A stretch of DNA of 19,633 nucleotides, from the NCBI GenBank assembly GCA_047619485.1, contig JBLHKE010000043.1, forward strand, positions 1 to 19,633, given 5' to 3'. The notes beneath the pieces were generated by a model. The model worked only from the letters and a program-made list of their open reading frames with translations, was not told the DNA's origin and ran no database searches. This document shows, one piece after another, positions 9,047 through 17,578 of the stretch; position 1 is the stretch's first letter, and the number at the start of each line of letters is the position of its first letter. A program made the position numbers and the translations under genes. Source of the stretch: JBLHKE01 sp047619485. GTDB lineage: Bacteria; Verrucomicrobiota; Verrucomicrobiia; Verrucomicrobiales; DEV007.

Positions 9047-10345
9047 ATGAAGGCGTATTTCCAACTATCGATTTTCATACTCGCATTCGCGTTAATTCTT
9101 GGTTGTCCCGGCCGACTAAAAGGCGAGGACTGGCCAGGGTTTCGCGGCCCCGCCGGCATGGGCGTTACGACTGAAAAGGGATTGCCGCTCGAGTGGGGTG
9201 GGGCGGATTCCAAGAACGTCCTCTGGAAATCGCCGCTGCCACCGACCGTTCTCCAAGGCGATCCAGATCACAACCAATCCAGCCCGGTAGTTGTTGGCGG
9301 AAAAGTATTCGTTACCACCGCGCATTGGGCGAAGGGCGTTGATAAAACCAAGCAGGCGCCGGAGCATCACATCGCGTGCTACGATGCCGAGACAGGCAAG
9401 CAGCTGTGGGATACCAAGGTGGAGGCGGGGCCATGGGTGTTGACCGATTTGCGGGGAGGTTACGCAGCACCGACGCCATGCGTCGCACACGGTAGGGTGA
9501 TCGCGGTGTTCGGTTCCTCGATCGTTCACGCGCTAGATCTCGCAGGCAAAGAGGTTTGGTCGCATACCATCAACGATCACGAAAAATTTGACGTCGCCCT
9601 GCCGGCGAGCCCGGTCATCTACAAGGACACCGTCATTCTCCAGCTCGACAAGAAAAAACCGGCGTCGAAATTGCTCGCACTCGAGGTGAAGACCGGCAAA
9701 GCCCGCTGGGAGAAAGCGCGCCCGGAAACCGAGTTCAGCCACATGACGCCAGTTCTCGCACAGGTCGGAAGCAAAGCGCAGCTCATCGTGTGTGCGACCG
9801 ACGAACTGCAGGGCGTGAATCCCGACAACGGCGAGGTGGTCTGGTTCGCAGAGTGGGGGCGCTCCATCTGGCCGGTCTCGTCACCCGTGGTGGCGAACGG
9901 ACTCGTCTACGCGATCGGAGGTCGCGGTGGTCATCCTGGTTTGGTTGTCGATCCCACCGGTACGGGCGACGTCAGTAATACTCACGTGAAGTGGAACATC
10001 GGTCCCGCCTCGGAGGGGCTCTCATCGCCAGTCACATTTGGCGAGTATGTCTTCCGCCTAAACTCGCCCAACGTATTGCGCTGCTCGAGAATTTCTGAGG
10101 GCGACGAGTTGTTTAAAGAACGTCTCGAAGGGGTGAACTCCTCCGTCAGCCCGATCGTCGACCCAGACGGCCGTATCTATTTTGCTTGCGCAGGAAAGAC
10201 GCTGGTGATCCAGGCTGGCGAGGAACTCAAAGTGCTCGCACAGTCCGATCTAGGTGACCCGTCCCTAGCGGCCGCCGCAGTCTCGGGCGGCAGGATTTTT
10301 CTCAAAGGGACGAAGTTTCTTTATGCCATCGGTAAGCCCCAGTAG
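9047..10345 (+). CDS. Exported PQQ-like beta-propeller protein
   Basis: A 432-residue protein. It opens with MKAYFQLSIFILAFALILGC, a signal peptide whose ILGC end could be a lipoprotein box, although Leu at -2 is unusual. The mature start DWPGFRGPAGMGVT is the hallmark WPxFRGPxGxG of secreted planctomycete/verrucomicrobial PQQ-like propellers. Repeated blades follow: AYDAETGKQLWDTKV-type (CYDAETGKQLWDTKVEAG), ALDLAGKEVWSH, ALEVKTGKARWEKARPE, GVNPDNGEVVWFAEWG. The fold is shared by BamB and quinoprotein dehydrogenases, but the residues of a true PQQ enzyme are not evident, so a binding or scaffold role is as likely as catalysis. ATG 9047 is preferred to GTG 9023 because it begins the hydrophobic segment. 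It is the first gene of a four-gene cluster and its stop is 3 bases before the next ATG. Confidence 0.88.
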   Translation: MKAYFQLSIFILAFALILGCPGRLKGEDWPGFRGPAGMGVTTEKGLPLEWGGADSKNVLWKSPLPPTVLQGDPDHNQSSPVVVGGKVFVTTAHWAKGVDKTKQAPEHHIACYDAETGKQLWDTKVEAGPWVLTDLRGGYAAPTPCVAHGRVIAVFGSSIVHALDLAGKEVWSHTINDHEKFDVALPASPVIYKDTVILQLDKKKPASKLLALEVKTGKARWEKARPETEFSHMTPVLAQVGSKAQLIVCATDELQGVNPDNGEVVWFAEWGRSIWPVSSPVVANGLVYAIGGRGGHPGLVVDPTGTGDVSNTHVKWNIGPASEGLSSPVTFGEYVFRLNSPNVLRCSRISEGDELFKERLEGVNSSVSPIVDPDGRIYFACAGKTLVIQAGEELKVLAQSDLGDPSLAAAAVSGGRIFLKGTKFLYAIGKPQ

Positions 10346-10348
10346 ACC

Positions 10349-12835
10349 ATGAAGATCCTGACCAGAATTATCTTTCCGATTCTTGCCTTCGTTTGCACTC
10401 CGGTTGGCGCACAACCTCTTCCGCGCAGCGAACCCGAGGATCAAGGGCTCTCCTCAAGTCAATTACTTGAATTTGTCGACGCACTCGATAGCAAGATCGA
10501 CGGCATACACAGCGTGATGGTCTTGCGTCACGGCAAGGTGGTTGCGGAGGGATGGTGGGCGCCGTATTCGGCTGAGAGTAATCATGTCCTGTATTCCTTG
10601 AGTAAGAGCTTTACCTCGACGGCGGTCGGCTTTGCTGTGGCCGAGGGGAAGGTCGATCTATTCGATCCCGTGCTGAAGTTCTTTCCAGACGATGCGCCTG
10701 CGGATCCGAGCGGCAACTTGAAGGCGATGCGGGTGCGCGATCTGTTGACGATGTCGACCGGCCACCAGGACGAACCGCCAACCTCGCCCGAGAAGATGTC
10801 GGTCGTGTCCTTTCTAGCCCATCCAGTTCCGCACAAACCGGGCACCCATTTCCGATACAACACCGCGGCCACCTTCATGCAGTCGGCGATCGTGCAGAAG
10901 GTGACTGGGCAGACGCTACTTGAGTATTTGAAACCGCGTCTGTTCGAGCCCTTGGGAATTGCGGATCCGCTGTGGGATACGAACTTCGAAGGGATCTCGC
11001 TCGGCGGCTACGGGCTGCGAGTGAAGACCGAGGACATCGCCAAGTTCGGGCAACTGTATCTTCAGAAGGGCGAGTGGAATGGGAAGCAATTGCTGCCAGA
11101 AACGTGGGTCGAGCAGGCGATTTCACGACAGATGTCGACCGGTAGCAACCCGAACGGCGATGGGGATCAGGGATACGGATTCCAGTTCTGGCGCTGCCGC
11201 CACAATGCCTACCGTGGTGTTGGTGCCTTTGGCCAATATTGCGTCGTGATGCCTGACCAGGACATGGTAATCGCGATCACCAGTGGGGAGAAGAATATGG
11301 GCGCTATTCTCGATGTCATCTGGGACAAACTCCTGCCGGCGGCGGGCGAAGGTTCCCTAGCTGCGAACGCCGAAGGTGTGAGTGCGTTGCGCAAGCGGCT
11401 TGCCGGGCTCGAGCTGGCGCTGGCGAAGGGGCAGGCGACACCAGATGCGGCACGGAACTATCTCGACAGGCTTTATAAGTTCCCCAAGAACGAGCAGGGG
11501 TTCGAATCGCTGAAGCTCTCGACGGCACTCGAAGGCGGGGGCTTGGAACTCGTTACGCGGGTCGATGGGGTCGAGAACAGAGTTCCATGTGGCTTTGGAA
11601 AATGGATGAATGGACGATCCCCGTATGCGGGTGGACATCTGGCGCAGTTCCCCGATGAACCGGTGGCGAGCAGTTTTGCTTGGGCGGACGATCACAGCTG
11701 CCTCATCAAGCAGTTTGCCTACGAGACACCGTTTGGCGCTAGCTTGAGACTGAGTTTTGCGGGAGACGAGGTCACCTTCGAGCGCGAAGGCAACGTCGGG
11801 TTCGGTCCTACGACGCGGAAGAAATTGGTCGGCCACGCTAGAGTTGGTCACACAGCGCCCCGCATCGCGCAGCTTCCTCCAGGCGGCCTTGTGCCGGATG
11901 CTGAGGTTGATGAAAATGGGGTGATCCACGTCGCGTTTTTGTTGGGTGGGGATGTTCTCTATATCCAATCAACAGACGAGGGACAGACGTTCTCGAAACC
12001 GGTGCGGGTAAATACCGAAGCAGGTTTCGCCAGCGGGGGGCAATTCCGTGGACCGGATCTCGCCATCGGCAAAAACGGAAAAGTCCATGTTATCTGGTAC
12101 AACGCTGGCTATCAACAGAAACGTCCACACAACCAATGGGGTGTCATGTATTCGCGCCTGGACGAGAAGACGATGCGCTTCGAGAAGGCGCGCAACTTGA
12201 ACAAGCTCCCTAGCGACAATTTTTCGCTGGCTGCAGACTCGACCGGGCGGGTCGCGGTGATCTGGATGGCAGGGAAGATTAACGCAACTCTGTCTGCTGA
12301 TGGCGGAACAGATTTTACAGAGCCTGCCGATCTCGGAGTCGATCCGTGTGAGTGTTGCGGCTCGCGGGCGACCTATGCGCGAGATGGCAGCCTGCTGGTT
12401 CTCTACCGCGACAAGACGGACAACCTGCGGGATACGAATGTGGCGACATTGGCGACCGGGGCTGCGAAGTGGAGTAATCGCGTGATCAGCGAGTCGCCAT
12501 GGCTGATCACCTCATGCCCGATGACTGGCTCCTTCCTTGGCGAGTCGAAAGCCGGAATCGCAGCGGCTTGGGAAACCAGTGGGCAGGTCTTTTTCAGGGT
12601 TGGGCTCGGTGCTGGAACGAAGGAAATTCGTGTGGCAGAGAAAGGGCGCTACCCGGTCGTATTGACTTCCGGTGGCACGACTCTGGTTGCGTGGAAGGAC
12701 GACAAGCAGCTCAAGTGGCAGGTCTTTGATCGTGAAAATCGTTCTGTTGGGAAGCAGGGGAGGCACACTGGTACGCACCCGGATCGCCCGGCCGGAGTGG
12801 TCGCGAAGTCTGGACGCGTGATCCTGATCCCTTGA
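10349..12835 (+). CDS. Exported serine hydrolase fused to a sialidase-like beta-propeller
   Basis: An 828-residue protein with signal peptide MKILTRIIFPILAFVCTPVGAQ. Residues 30-340 are a class C beta-lactamase-fold hydrolase: SxxK at Ser83-Lys86 (YSLSKSFTS), FRYNTAAT at Tyr170 in place of the YxN motif, and GVGAFGQYCVVMPDQDMVI, the form seen in esterase-like members. About 350-500 is an extra beta-rich C-terminal part of that hydrolase. About 510-828 is a sialidase/BNR-type propeller with Asp-box repeats STDEGQTFSKP (near 541) and SADGGTDFTEP (near 648), and a Cys cluster DPCECCG typical of secreted sialidase-like proteins. Key arginines of true sialidases cannot be assigned by eye. The second half probably recognises a glycan and the first half removes an ester or similar group from it (inference). 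The next gene starts 7 bases downstream. Confidence 0.87.
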   Translation: MKILTRIIFPILAFVCTPVGAQPLPRSEPEDQGLSSSQLLEFVDALDSKIDGIHSVMVLRHGKVVAEGWWAPYSAESNHVLYSLSKSFTSTAVGFAVAEGKVDLFDPVLKFFPDDAPADPSGNLKAMRVRDLLTMSTGHQDEPPTSPEKMSVVSFLAHPVPHKPGTHFRYNTAATFMQSAIVQKVTGQTLLEYLKPRLFEPLGIADPLWDTNFEGISLGGYGLRVKTEDIAKFGQLYLQKGEWNGKQLLPETWVEQAISRQMSTGSNPNGDGDQGYGFQFWRCRHNAYRGVGAFGQYCVVMPDQDMVIAITSGEKNMGAILDVIWDKLLPAAGEGSLAANAEGVSALRKRLAGLELALAKGQATPDAARNYLDRLYKFPKNEQGFESLKLSTALEGGGLELVTRVDGVENRVPCGFGKWMNGRSPYAGGHLAQFPDEPVASSFAWADDHSCLIKQFAYETPFGASLRLSFAGDEVTFEREGNVGFGPTTRKKLVGHARVGHTAPRIAQLPPGGLVPDAEVDENGVIHVAFLLGGDVLYIQSTDEGQTFSKPVRVNTEAGFASGGQFRGPDLAIGKNGKVHVIWYNAGYQQKRPHNQWGVMYSRLDEKTMRFEKARNLNKLPSDNFSLAADSTGRVAVIWMAGKINATLSADGGTDFTEPADLGVDPCECCGSRATYARDGSLLVLYRDKTDNLRDTNVATLATGAAKWSNRVISESPWLITSCPMTGSFLGESKAGIAAAWETSGQVFFRVGLGAGTKEIRVAEKGRYPVVLTSGGTTLVAWKDDKQLKWQVFDRENRSVGKQGRHTGTHPDRPAGVVAKSGRVILIP

Positions 12836-12842
12836 TGGCACG

Positions 12843-15158
12843 ATGAGGATCCCAAAACGATTCAGCATTGCGGTTCTGACCTTGGTTGGGGCGCTCGCGG
12901 TATTTGCAGACGAGCCGGCGTCGTTTTTGAAAAACCATTGCTACGAATGCCACGACGCGGATTCTGCGAAGGGTGACCTGAATTTGGAGAATCTTTCGAT
13001 GGATTTGTCGGACAGTGATCGGATGGGCGTCTGGACACTTGTGCACGATCGGGTGGCACGTGGAGAAATGCCGCCTGCGGATGCCGATCAGCCATCCGAG
13101 GCAGCCCGGGATCGGTTTAAGGTGTCGTTGGCGGGAAGCTTGACGGAGGCGCACCGAGTCCGGCGCGAGGTGGTGTTACGTCGGCTCAACCGTGTCGAGT
13201 TCGAGAACACGGTGCGGGATCTCTTCGACATCGACGTGTTTTTACAGGAGATGCTACCGGAGGATGCCTCAGCCCACGGCTTCGACAATATCGGTGCGGC
13301 GCTTTCGATTTCGACCGAGCAGATGCAGGCCTATCTCGAAGCCGCTGATGCCGTCTTGGACACGGTTTTCGGATCGGAACAGGAACCCAAGCGCATTTCG
13401 AGCACTCTCAACCTCCGCGACATCATCAAGGAAGATGGCGGGACGAAAACCGTGCGAATCACCGAGGACGGCGTTGTTTTGTTCAACTCCGGCTACAACC
13501 CATCGGTGTTGCGCAGCCTGAACACTCCGGGTCCCGGCCTCTACCGTGTCCGGATTCAGGCGAAGGCGGTGCAGACTGACAAGCCGGTGACGATGCTAGT
13601 CTACGGTGGCGTCTGGGGAAGGCGCGACAAGCACATCATCGGCTTCTTTGATATCCCGCCGGGTGAGATGACGTCCGTTGAGTTCACCGATCGGCAATGG
13701 GAGCGCGGCGACACTTTTGAGATCTATCCCTTCGACACTGTCCATCGCCAGACCGACCCGGACAAATACGACGGGCCGGGGCTTTTCGTCGGCGATGTCA
13801 CGGTTGAAGGGCCGGTCGAAGTGTGGCCTCCGCAGAGCCGGTCGAGTCTCCTTGGCGCCACAGATCCGAAAACGGGCACGCTCGAGGACTCGGAGCAGAT
13901 CTTCCGCGAGTGGTTGCCCCGAGCATTCCGGCGTCCACTTGGTGCAGATGATCTGGGGCCGGTCTTGGAGCTGGTTCGATCGGCGTTGGATGCTGGAAGG
14001 CCATTCGAGAGCGCGTTGCGCTCTGGCTTGAAAGGGATGCTCTGCTCGCCGGAGTTTCTGTTCCTCGAAGAATCCGGCGAGAAATCTCTATCGGATCACG
14101 CATTGGCCTCGCGACTGTCCTATTTCTTGTGGAACTCGATGCCCGATACCGAACTGTCCAAGCTGGCGGATGACGGGCGTCTGCACGAGCCAAAAGTCCT
14201 GAAGCAGCAGGTGGAGCGGATGTTGGGCGAACCTAAGGCGAAACGTTTTACCGAGAACTTCACCGGCCAGTGGTTGATGTTGCGGGAGATCGATTTCACG
14301 CTGCCAGACAGCAAGCTGTACCCGGACTACGACGAGCTCTTGAAACGCTCGATGGTCGCCGAGTCGCACCGCTTCTTCCAGGAGATCCTCGATTCCAATC
14401 TGAGCTTGGAGAATTTCATCGATTCGGATTTCGTCTTCGCCAACGAGCGGCTAGCAAGGCACTACGGGATCGAGGGCGTCACGGGACAGGCGTTGCGCAA
14501 AGTTTCGCTCTCGCCTAAGAGCGTGCGTGGCGGAGTGTTGACTCAGGCGAGTGTGCTCAAGGTCACCGCGAACGGGACGACGACCTCTCCCGTGACCCGC
14601 GGGGTTTGGATCTTGGAGAATCTGATCGGTAAACCATCACCTCCACCGCCGGCAGGTGTCCCAGCAGTCGAGCCAGACATCCGCGGCGCAACGACGATCC
14701 GCGAACAGTTGGACAAGCATCGCAACACGGAGTCGTGTGCGCGTTGTCATCGCCACATCGATCCGCCCGGCTTCGCCTTGGAAAGCTTCGATGTCATCGG
14801 TGGTTGGCGCGATTTCTATCGGACGGTAGGGGCAGGCAAGTGGATCGAACGGGATCCGCGCTATCCCCACCGGCATCTGCAATACCGCCACGGGCCAAAC
14901 GTTGATCCGCATAGCGAATCTTCCGACGGCAAGCCCATCGCCGACATCCGCGACTACAAGAGACTCCTGATGGCAGAGAAAGATCAGGTTGCGCGCTGCC
15001 TCACAGAGAAACTCCTCACCTACGCGCTCGGGCGTGGGCTGGGATTCTCCGACCGTCCTGAAGTCGAGGCGATCGTCGCCAAGCTGAAACATCAGGGCTA
15101 TGGTTTTCGCACGCTCGTGCACGAGATTGTTCAAAGCCGTGCGTTCCAAAGTCCGTAG
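12843..15158 (+). CDS. Exported DUF1587/DUF1592/DUF1588/DUF1585 cytochrome c-type protein
   Basis: A 771-residue protein with a signal peptide (cleavage near VFA-DEP). The domains follow the standard order of this PVC family: a planctomycete cytochrome domain with CYECH at 33-37 and MPP at 76-78; DUF1587 from about 111 (LRRLNRVEFENTVRDLF, then GFDN); a jelly-roll insert; DUF1595 near 352 (WLPRAFRRPL); DUF1592 from about 393 (GMLCSPEFLFLEE, LSYFLWNSMPD); DUF1588 about 560-640 (GGVLTQASVLKVTANGTTTS), with a second CARCH at 632-636; and DUF1585 at the C-terminus (LLTYALGRGLGFSDRPEV). Length and order are normal and nothing is missing. The family is thought to be a periplasmic heme protein working with DUF1552 or DUF1501 partners; its reaction is unknown. 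The DUF1552 gene follows after 5 bases. Confidence 0.93.
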   Translation: MRIPKRFSIAVLTLVGALAVFADEPASFLKNHCYECHDADSAKGDLNLENLSMDLSDSDRMGVWTLVHDRVARGEMPPADADQPSEAARDRFKVSLAGSLTEAHRVRREVVLRRLNRVEFENTVRDLFDIDVFLQEMLPEDASAHGFDNIGAALSISTEQMQAYLEAADAVLDTVFGSEQEPKRISSTLNLRDIIKEDGGTKTVRITEDGVVLFNSGYNPSVLRSLNTPGPGLYRVRIQAKAVQTDKPVTMLVYGGVWGRRDKHIIGFFDIPPGEMTSVEFTDRQWERGDTFEIYPFDTVHRQTDPDKYDGPGLFVGDVTVEGPVEVWPPQSRSSLLGATDPKTGTLEDSEQIFREWLPRAFRRPLGADDLGPVLELVRSALDAGRPFESALRSGLKGMLCSPEFLFLEESGEKSLSDHALASRLSYFLWNSMPDTELSKLADDGRLHEPKVLKQQVERMLGEPKAKRFTENFTGQWLMLREIDFTLPDSKLYPDYDELLKRSMVAESHRFFQEILDSNLSLENFIDSDFVFANERLARHYGIEGVTGQALRKVSLSPKSVRGGVLTQASVLKVTANGTTTSPVTRGVWILENLIGKPSPPPPAGVPAVEPDIRGATTIREQLDKHRNTESCARCHRHIDPPGFALESFDVIGGWRDFYRTVGAGKWIERDPRYPHRHLQYRHGPNVDPHSESSDGKPIADIRDYKRLLMAEKDQVARCLTEKLLTYALGRGLGFSDRPEVEAIVAKLKHQGYGFRTLVHEIVQSRAFQSP

Positions 15159-15163
15159 TTGCC

Positions 15164-16426
15164 ATGAAATCTGCCCGTCACTTTAATCGCCGCACCTTCC
15201 TCCGCGCTTCCGGGGTCGCCATGTGCCTGCCGGTGCTCGAATCGGTGGGAGAGGGGAGTGATGCCGGAAAGCCCAAGCGACGGCTGATCGCGATCGGGCT
15301 TGGCCTCGGGCTGCATGCTCCGAATCTCATCCCAGAAACGGCAGGTCGCGACTACACGCTGACGCCCTATCTTGCACTGCTGAAAGAGTTCCGCCATAAC
15401 CTCACGATCGTCTCCGGCACTTCTCACCCCGAGGTTGATGGCGGTCACTCCGCGGAGAAATCATATCTGACGGCAGCTCCTCATCCGGGAAGCACCAGTT
15501 TCAGGAACTCGATCTCGATCGATCAACTGGCGGCGCGCGAGATCGGGCTCGCCACACGATTTAGCTACCTGCCCTTGAGCGATTATGGCAACAGCCTCTC
15601 GGTTTCACGCAGCGGTGTCCCGGTGCCCGGGCAGAGTCGGCCGTCGGTGGTGTTCGCGAAGATGTTCCTCGAAGGTCGTCCCGAAGAAAAAGCGCGCCAG
15701 ATCGAGCGTCTCAAGGAAGGGCGGAGCGTGCTCGACATGGTGCAAGGCAAGGCGCGCCGGATGCAGAAGCGCGTCAGCAAGCGCGACGGCGAAAAGCTCG
15801 ACGAATACTTCACCGCGGTGCGCGAAACCGAACAGCGATTGCTGAAAGCGGAAGCTTGGGAGAATCGCCCGAAACCCAAAGTCGACTACCGGCAACCGAA
15901 GGACATCGCCGGCCACGCCGACATCATTGGTCGCGCGCGTTTGATGTACGACATGGCGCAGCTCGCGATCCAGACCGATTCGACGCGTCTGATCACCTAC
16001 GCGATCGGCGGCCCTACCGAGGCGCCGGCGATTCCCGGAATTTCAGACGGATACCACAATCTGTCGCATCACGGAAAAGATCCGGGGAAGATCAAGCAGC
16101 TCACGGTCGTCGAGTCAGAGCATTTCAAAGCCTTCGCCGACTTCCTTGGCCGGCTCAAAGCGACCGAGGAGGACGGCTCCAATCTACTCGAACGGACGAC
16201 GATCCTCTTCGGCTCCCATCTTGGCAACGCCAGTAACCACAACACGACTAACATGCCGATCCTGCTGGCCGGCGGCGGCTTCAGGCATGGCCAACACTTG
16301 GCCTTCGATCAGGCGAACAACTACCCGTTGCCGAACCTCTACGTCTCGATATTGCAACGCCTTGGGATCGAGACCGACAAGTTTGCGTCGTCGACGGGAA
16401 CGATGCGCGGCTTGGAGATGGGGTAG
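15164..16426 (+). CDS. Tat-exported DUF1552 protein
   Basis: A 420-residue protein beginning with a twin-arginine signal (NRRTFLRASG, residues 8-17), so it is probably folded, and perhaps metal-loaded, in the cytoplasm before export. The body has the DUF1552 landmarks: PVLESVGEG near the start, LVSG-type TIVSGTSHPEVDGGH, NSISIDQLAAREIG, TRFSYLPLS, RETEQRLLKAEAWE, YHNLSHHGKDP, LLERTTILFGSHLGNASNHN and MPILLAGGGF. DUF1552 proteins are regularly encoded immediately after DUF1587/DUF1592 proteins, as here, and are thought to share distant ancestry with the alkaline phosphatase/sulfatase fold. The enzymatic activity is unknown. The His/Asn-rich segments HSAEK, HHGKD and GSHLGNASNHN are the likeliest metal or active-site positions (inference). 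It is the last gene of the tight cluster. Confidence 0.93.
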   Translation: MKSARHFNRRTFLRASGVAMCLPVLESVGEGSDAGKPKRRLIAIGLGLGLHAPNLIPETAGRDYTLTPYLALLKEFRHNLTIVSGTSHPEVDGGHSAEKSYLTAAPHPGSTSFRNSISIDQLAAREIGLATRFSYLPLSDYGNSLSVSRSGVPVPGQSRPSVVFAKMFLEGRPEEKARQIERLKEGRSVLDMVQGKARRMQKRVSKRDGEKLDEYFTAVRETEQRLLKAEAWENRPKPKVDYRQPKDIAGHADIIGRARLMYDMAQLAIQTDSTRLITYAIGGPTEAPAIPGISDGYHNLSHHGKDPGKIKQLTVVESEHFKAFADFLGRLKATEEDGSNLLERTTILFGSHLGNASNHNTTNMPILLAGGGFRHGQHLAFDQANNYPLPNLYVSILQRLGIETDKFASSTGTMRGLEMG

Positions 16427-16549
16427 TCGACGCCGCCGATTCCGCTTCCAAATTCGTCGGAACTGCCTATGGTCAAAAGTGATAAGGTGATCATCGCAAC
16501 TTGGCGAACGCTTGGTATCCCTTTCAAACCCAAGACTCAAATACAAACC

Positions 16550-17404
16550 ATGATGAACGCGACCAAACGAACCAAGCGCCCGCTTTCTGCGGCAATCTGT
16601 CTGCTACTGGCCGCGTGCCTCTGCATGGCGAGTTACACGATCGCCCACGCAGATGACGAGGACGAAAAGGAAAAGGACAAGAACGAACGTCGGGAAAACA
16701 CCGAACGCGAACGCGAGAGAGCGCCTGAAGCAGTTCGAGAACGCGAGGGCGAGCGCAAGCGCGAAACTGAGACTGAGAAGTCGGGGGTGCGAGAGCGTGG
16801 AGGAGATCGAGAGGGGGCACGTGAACCTGAGCGCAGAAGAACCGCAGAGCGCTCGCCTTTTGCCGAGATCGAGCAGGCGATTCGAGTTGCTCAGGAGCGA
16901 GGTGACGAGCGTCAGGTAGCGAGTTTGAAAGAGCGGCTGCGGGTCGCGCAGGCGGAGCGAGCGACGCAGGCGGAGCGCAGGGCGCGTCCACAGGAGCGTG
17001 GACGCGACGGGGATGAATTCGAACGGCATGTCAATCAGATCAAGGAGCGTATGAAGGAACTGACTGCTGCCGGCAAGCATGATGAAGCCGAGAGGGTTGA
17101 GGAGGAACTACGGCAGATATTGCGTCGGCGGAAAGATCAGGAAGAATCAGTAGCCCGCGAGAGGCGTGCGCCTCGTGAGCCGGAGAGTCGCGATCGGAAC
17201 GAGCGGGGTGGTGACGCCCTTGATGGCGATCCGGCTGCGAGGCTCGAGCGGCGCATGGCAGAGATGTCGCGCAACATGGAAGAGATGTTGCGTGCCATGC
17301 AAGAGATGCGTGCCGAGTTGCGGCGCATCCGTGGCGGTGGAGGTGAGCGCGATGAACCCAGAGAACGGGGAGATCGAGCGCAACCCGAAAAACGATCCCG
17401 CTAG
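16550..17404 (+). CDS. Exported, very highly charged coiled-coil protein
   Basis: A 284-residue protein with a signal peptide (about 1-34: RPLSAAICLLLAACLCMASY, cleavage near AHA-DD). The mature protein is almost entirely Glu, Arg, Lys, Asp, Gln and Ala. It starts with an acidic/basic run (DDEDEKEKDKNERRENTER), then EIEQAIRVAQERGDERQVASL and related heptad-like stretches (MKELTAAGKHDEAERVEEEL, NMEEMLRAMQEMRAELRRI). The C-terminus is a Gly/Arg tail. It is probably a long helical periplasmic protein; no family is recognised. The start is ATG 16550 (or the adjacent 16553); an in-frame start at 16469 would hide the signal peptide. The spacer from the DUF1552 stop is 123 bases, so it may have its own promoter rather than belong to the cluster. 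Confidence 0.75.
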   Translation: MMNATKRTKRPLSAAICLLLAACLCMASYTIAHADDEDEKEKDKNERRENTERERERAPEAVREREGERKRETETEKSGVRERGGDREGAREPERRRTAERSPFAEIEQAIRVAQERGDERQVASLKERLRVAQAERATQAERRARPQERGRDGDEFERHVNQIKERMKELTAAGKHDEAERVEEELRQILRRRKDQEESVARERRAPREPESRDRNERGGDALDGDPAARLERRMAEMSRNMEEMLRAMQEMRAELRRIRGGGGERDEPRERGDRAQPEKRSR

Positions 17405-17499
17405 AGATCTGAAGCGCCACTGCGTCGAATTGGCATATTCGCATCTCCGGCCTTGCCGGTTGGAGAGGTTTAGCTTCAAGCCGTTCGGACTTGCCCCGT

Positions 17500-17545
17500 A
17501 AGACAGGTTTCCAACCTGTCTTGGACAACTTAGAAAACTGTCCAA
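17500..17545. repeat. Two adjacent inverted repeats between convergent genes (terminator or dispersed element)
   Basis: The first hairpin has a perfect 10-base stem (17500-17509, AAGACAGGTT, pairing with 17513-17522) around a 3-base loop. The second has a 7-base stem (17521-17527, TTGGACA, pairing with 17539-17545) around 11 bases. The two overlap by two bases, so they are partly exclusive. There is no clear T tract, so classical intrinsic termination is uncertain, but the position between two converging stop codons suits a bidirectional terminator. The minus strand around it can be read as KTGWKPVLRGKSERLEAKPL, a phrase I recall from translated short intergenic repeats in Verrucomicrobia. 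This suggests a copy of a dispersed repeat. Confidence 0.65.
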
Positions 17546-17578
17546 CGAGCAAATCTAACTAACTCCATACAGATCAAG

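Noticed and set aside
16604..17552. Several minus-strand open frames across the charged protein gene
   Set aside because: They mirror the Glu/Arg-rich codons of the plus-strand gene and yield low-complexity Leu/Ser/Arg sequences. The plus frame has the signal peptide.
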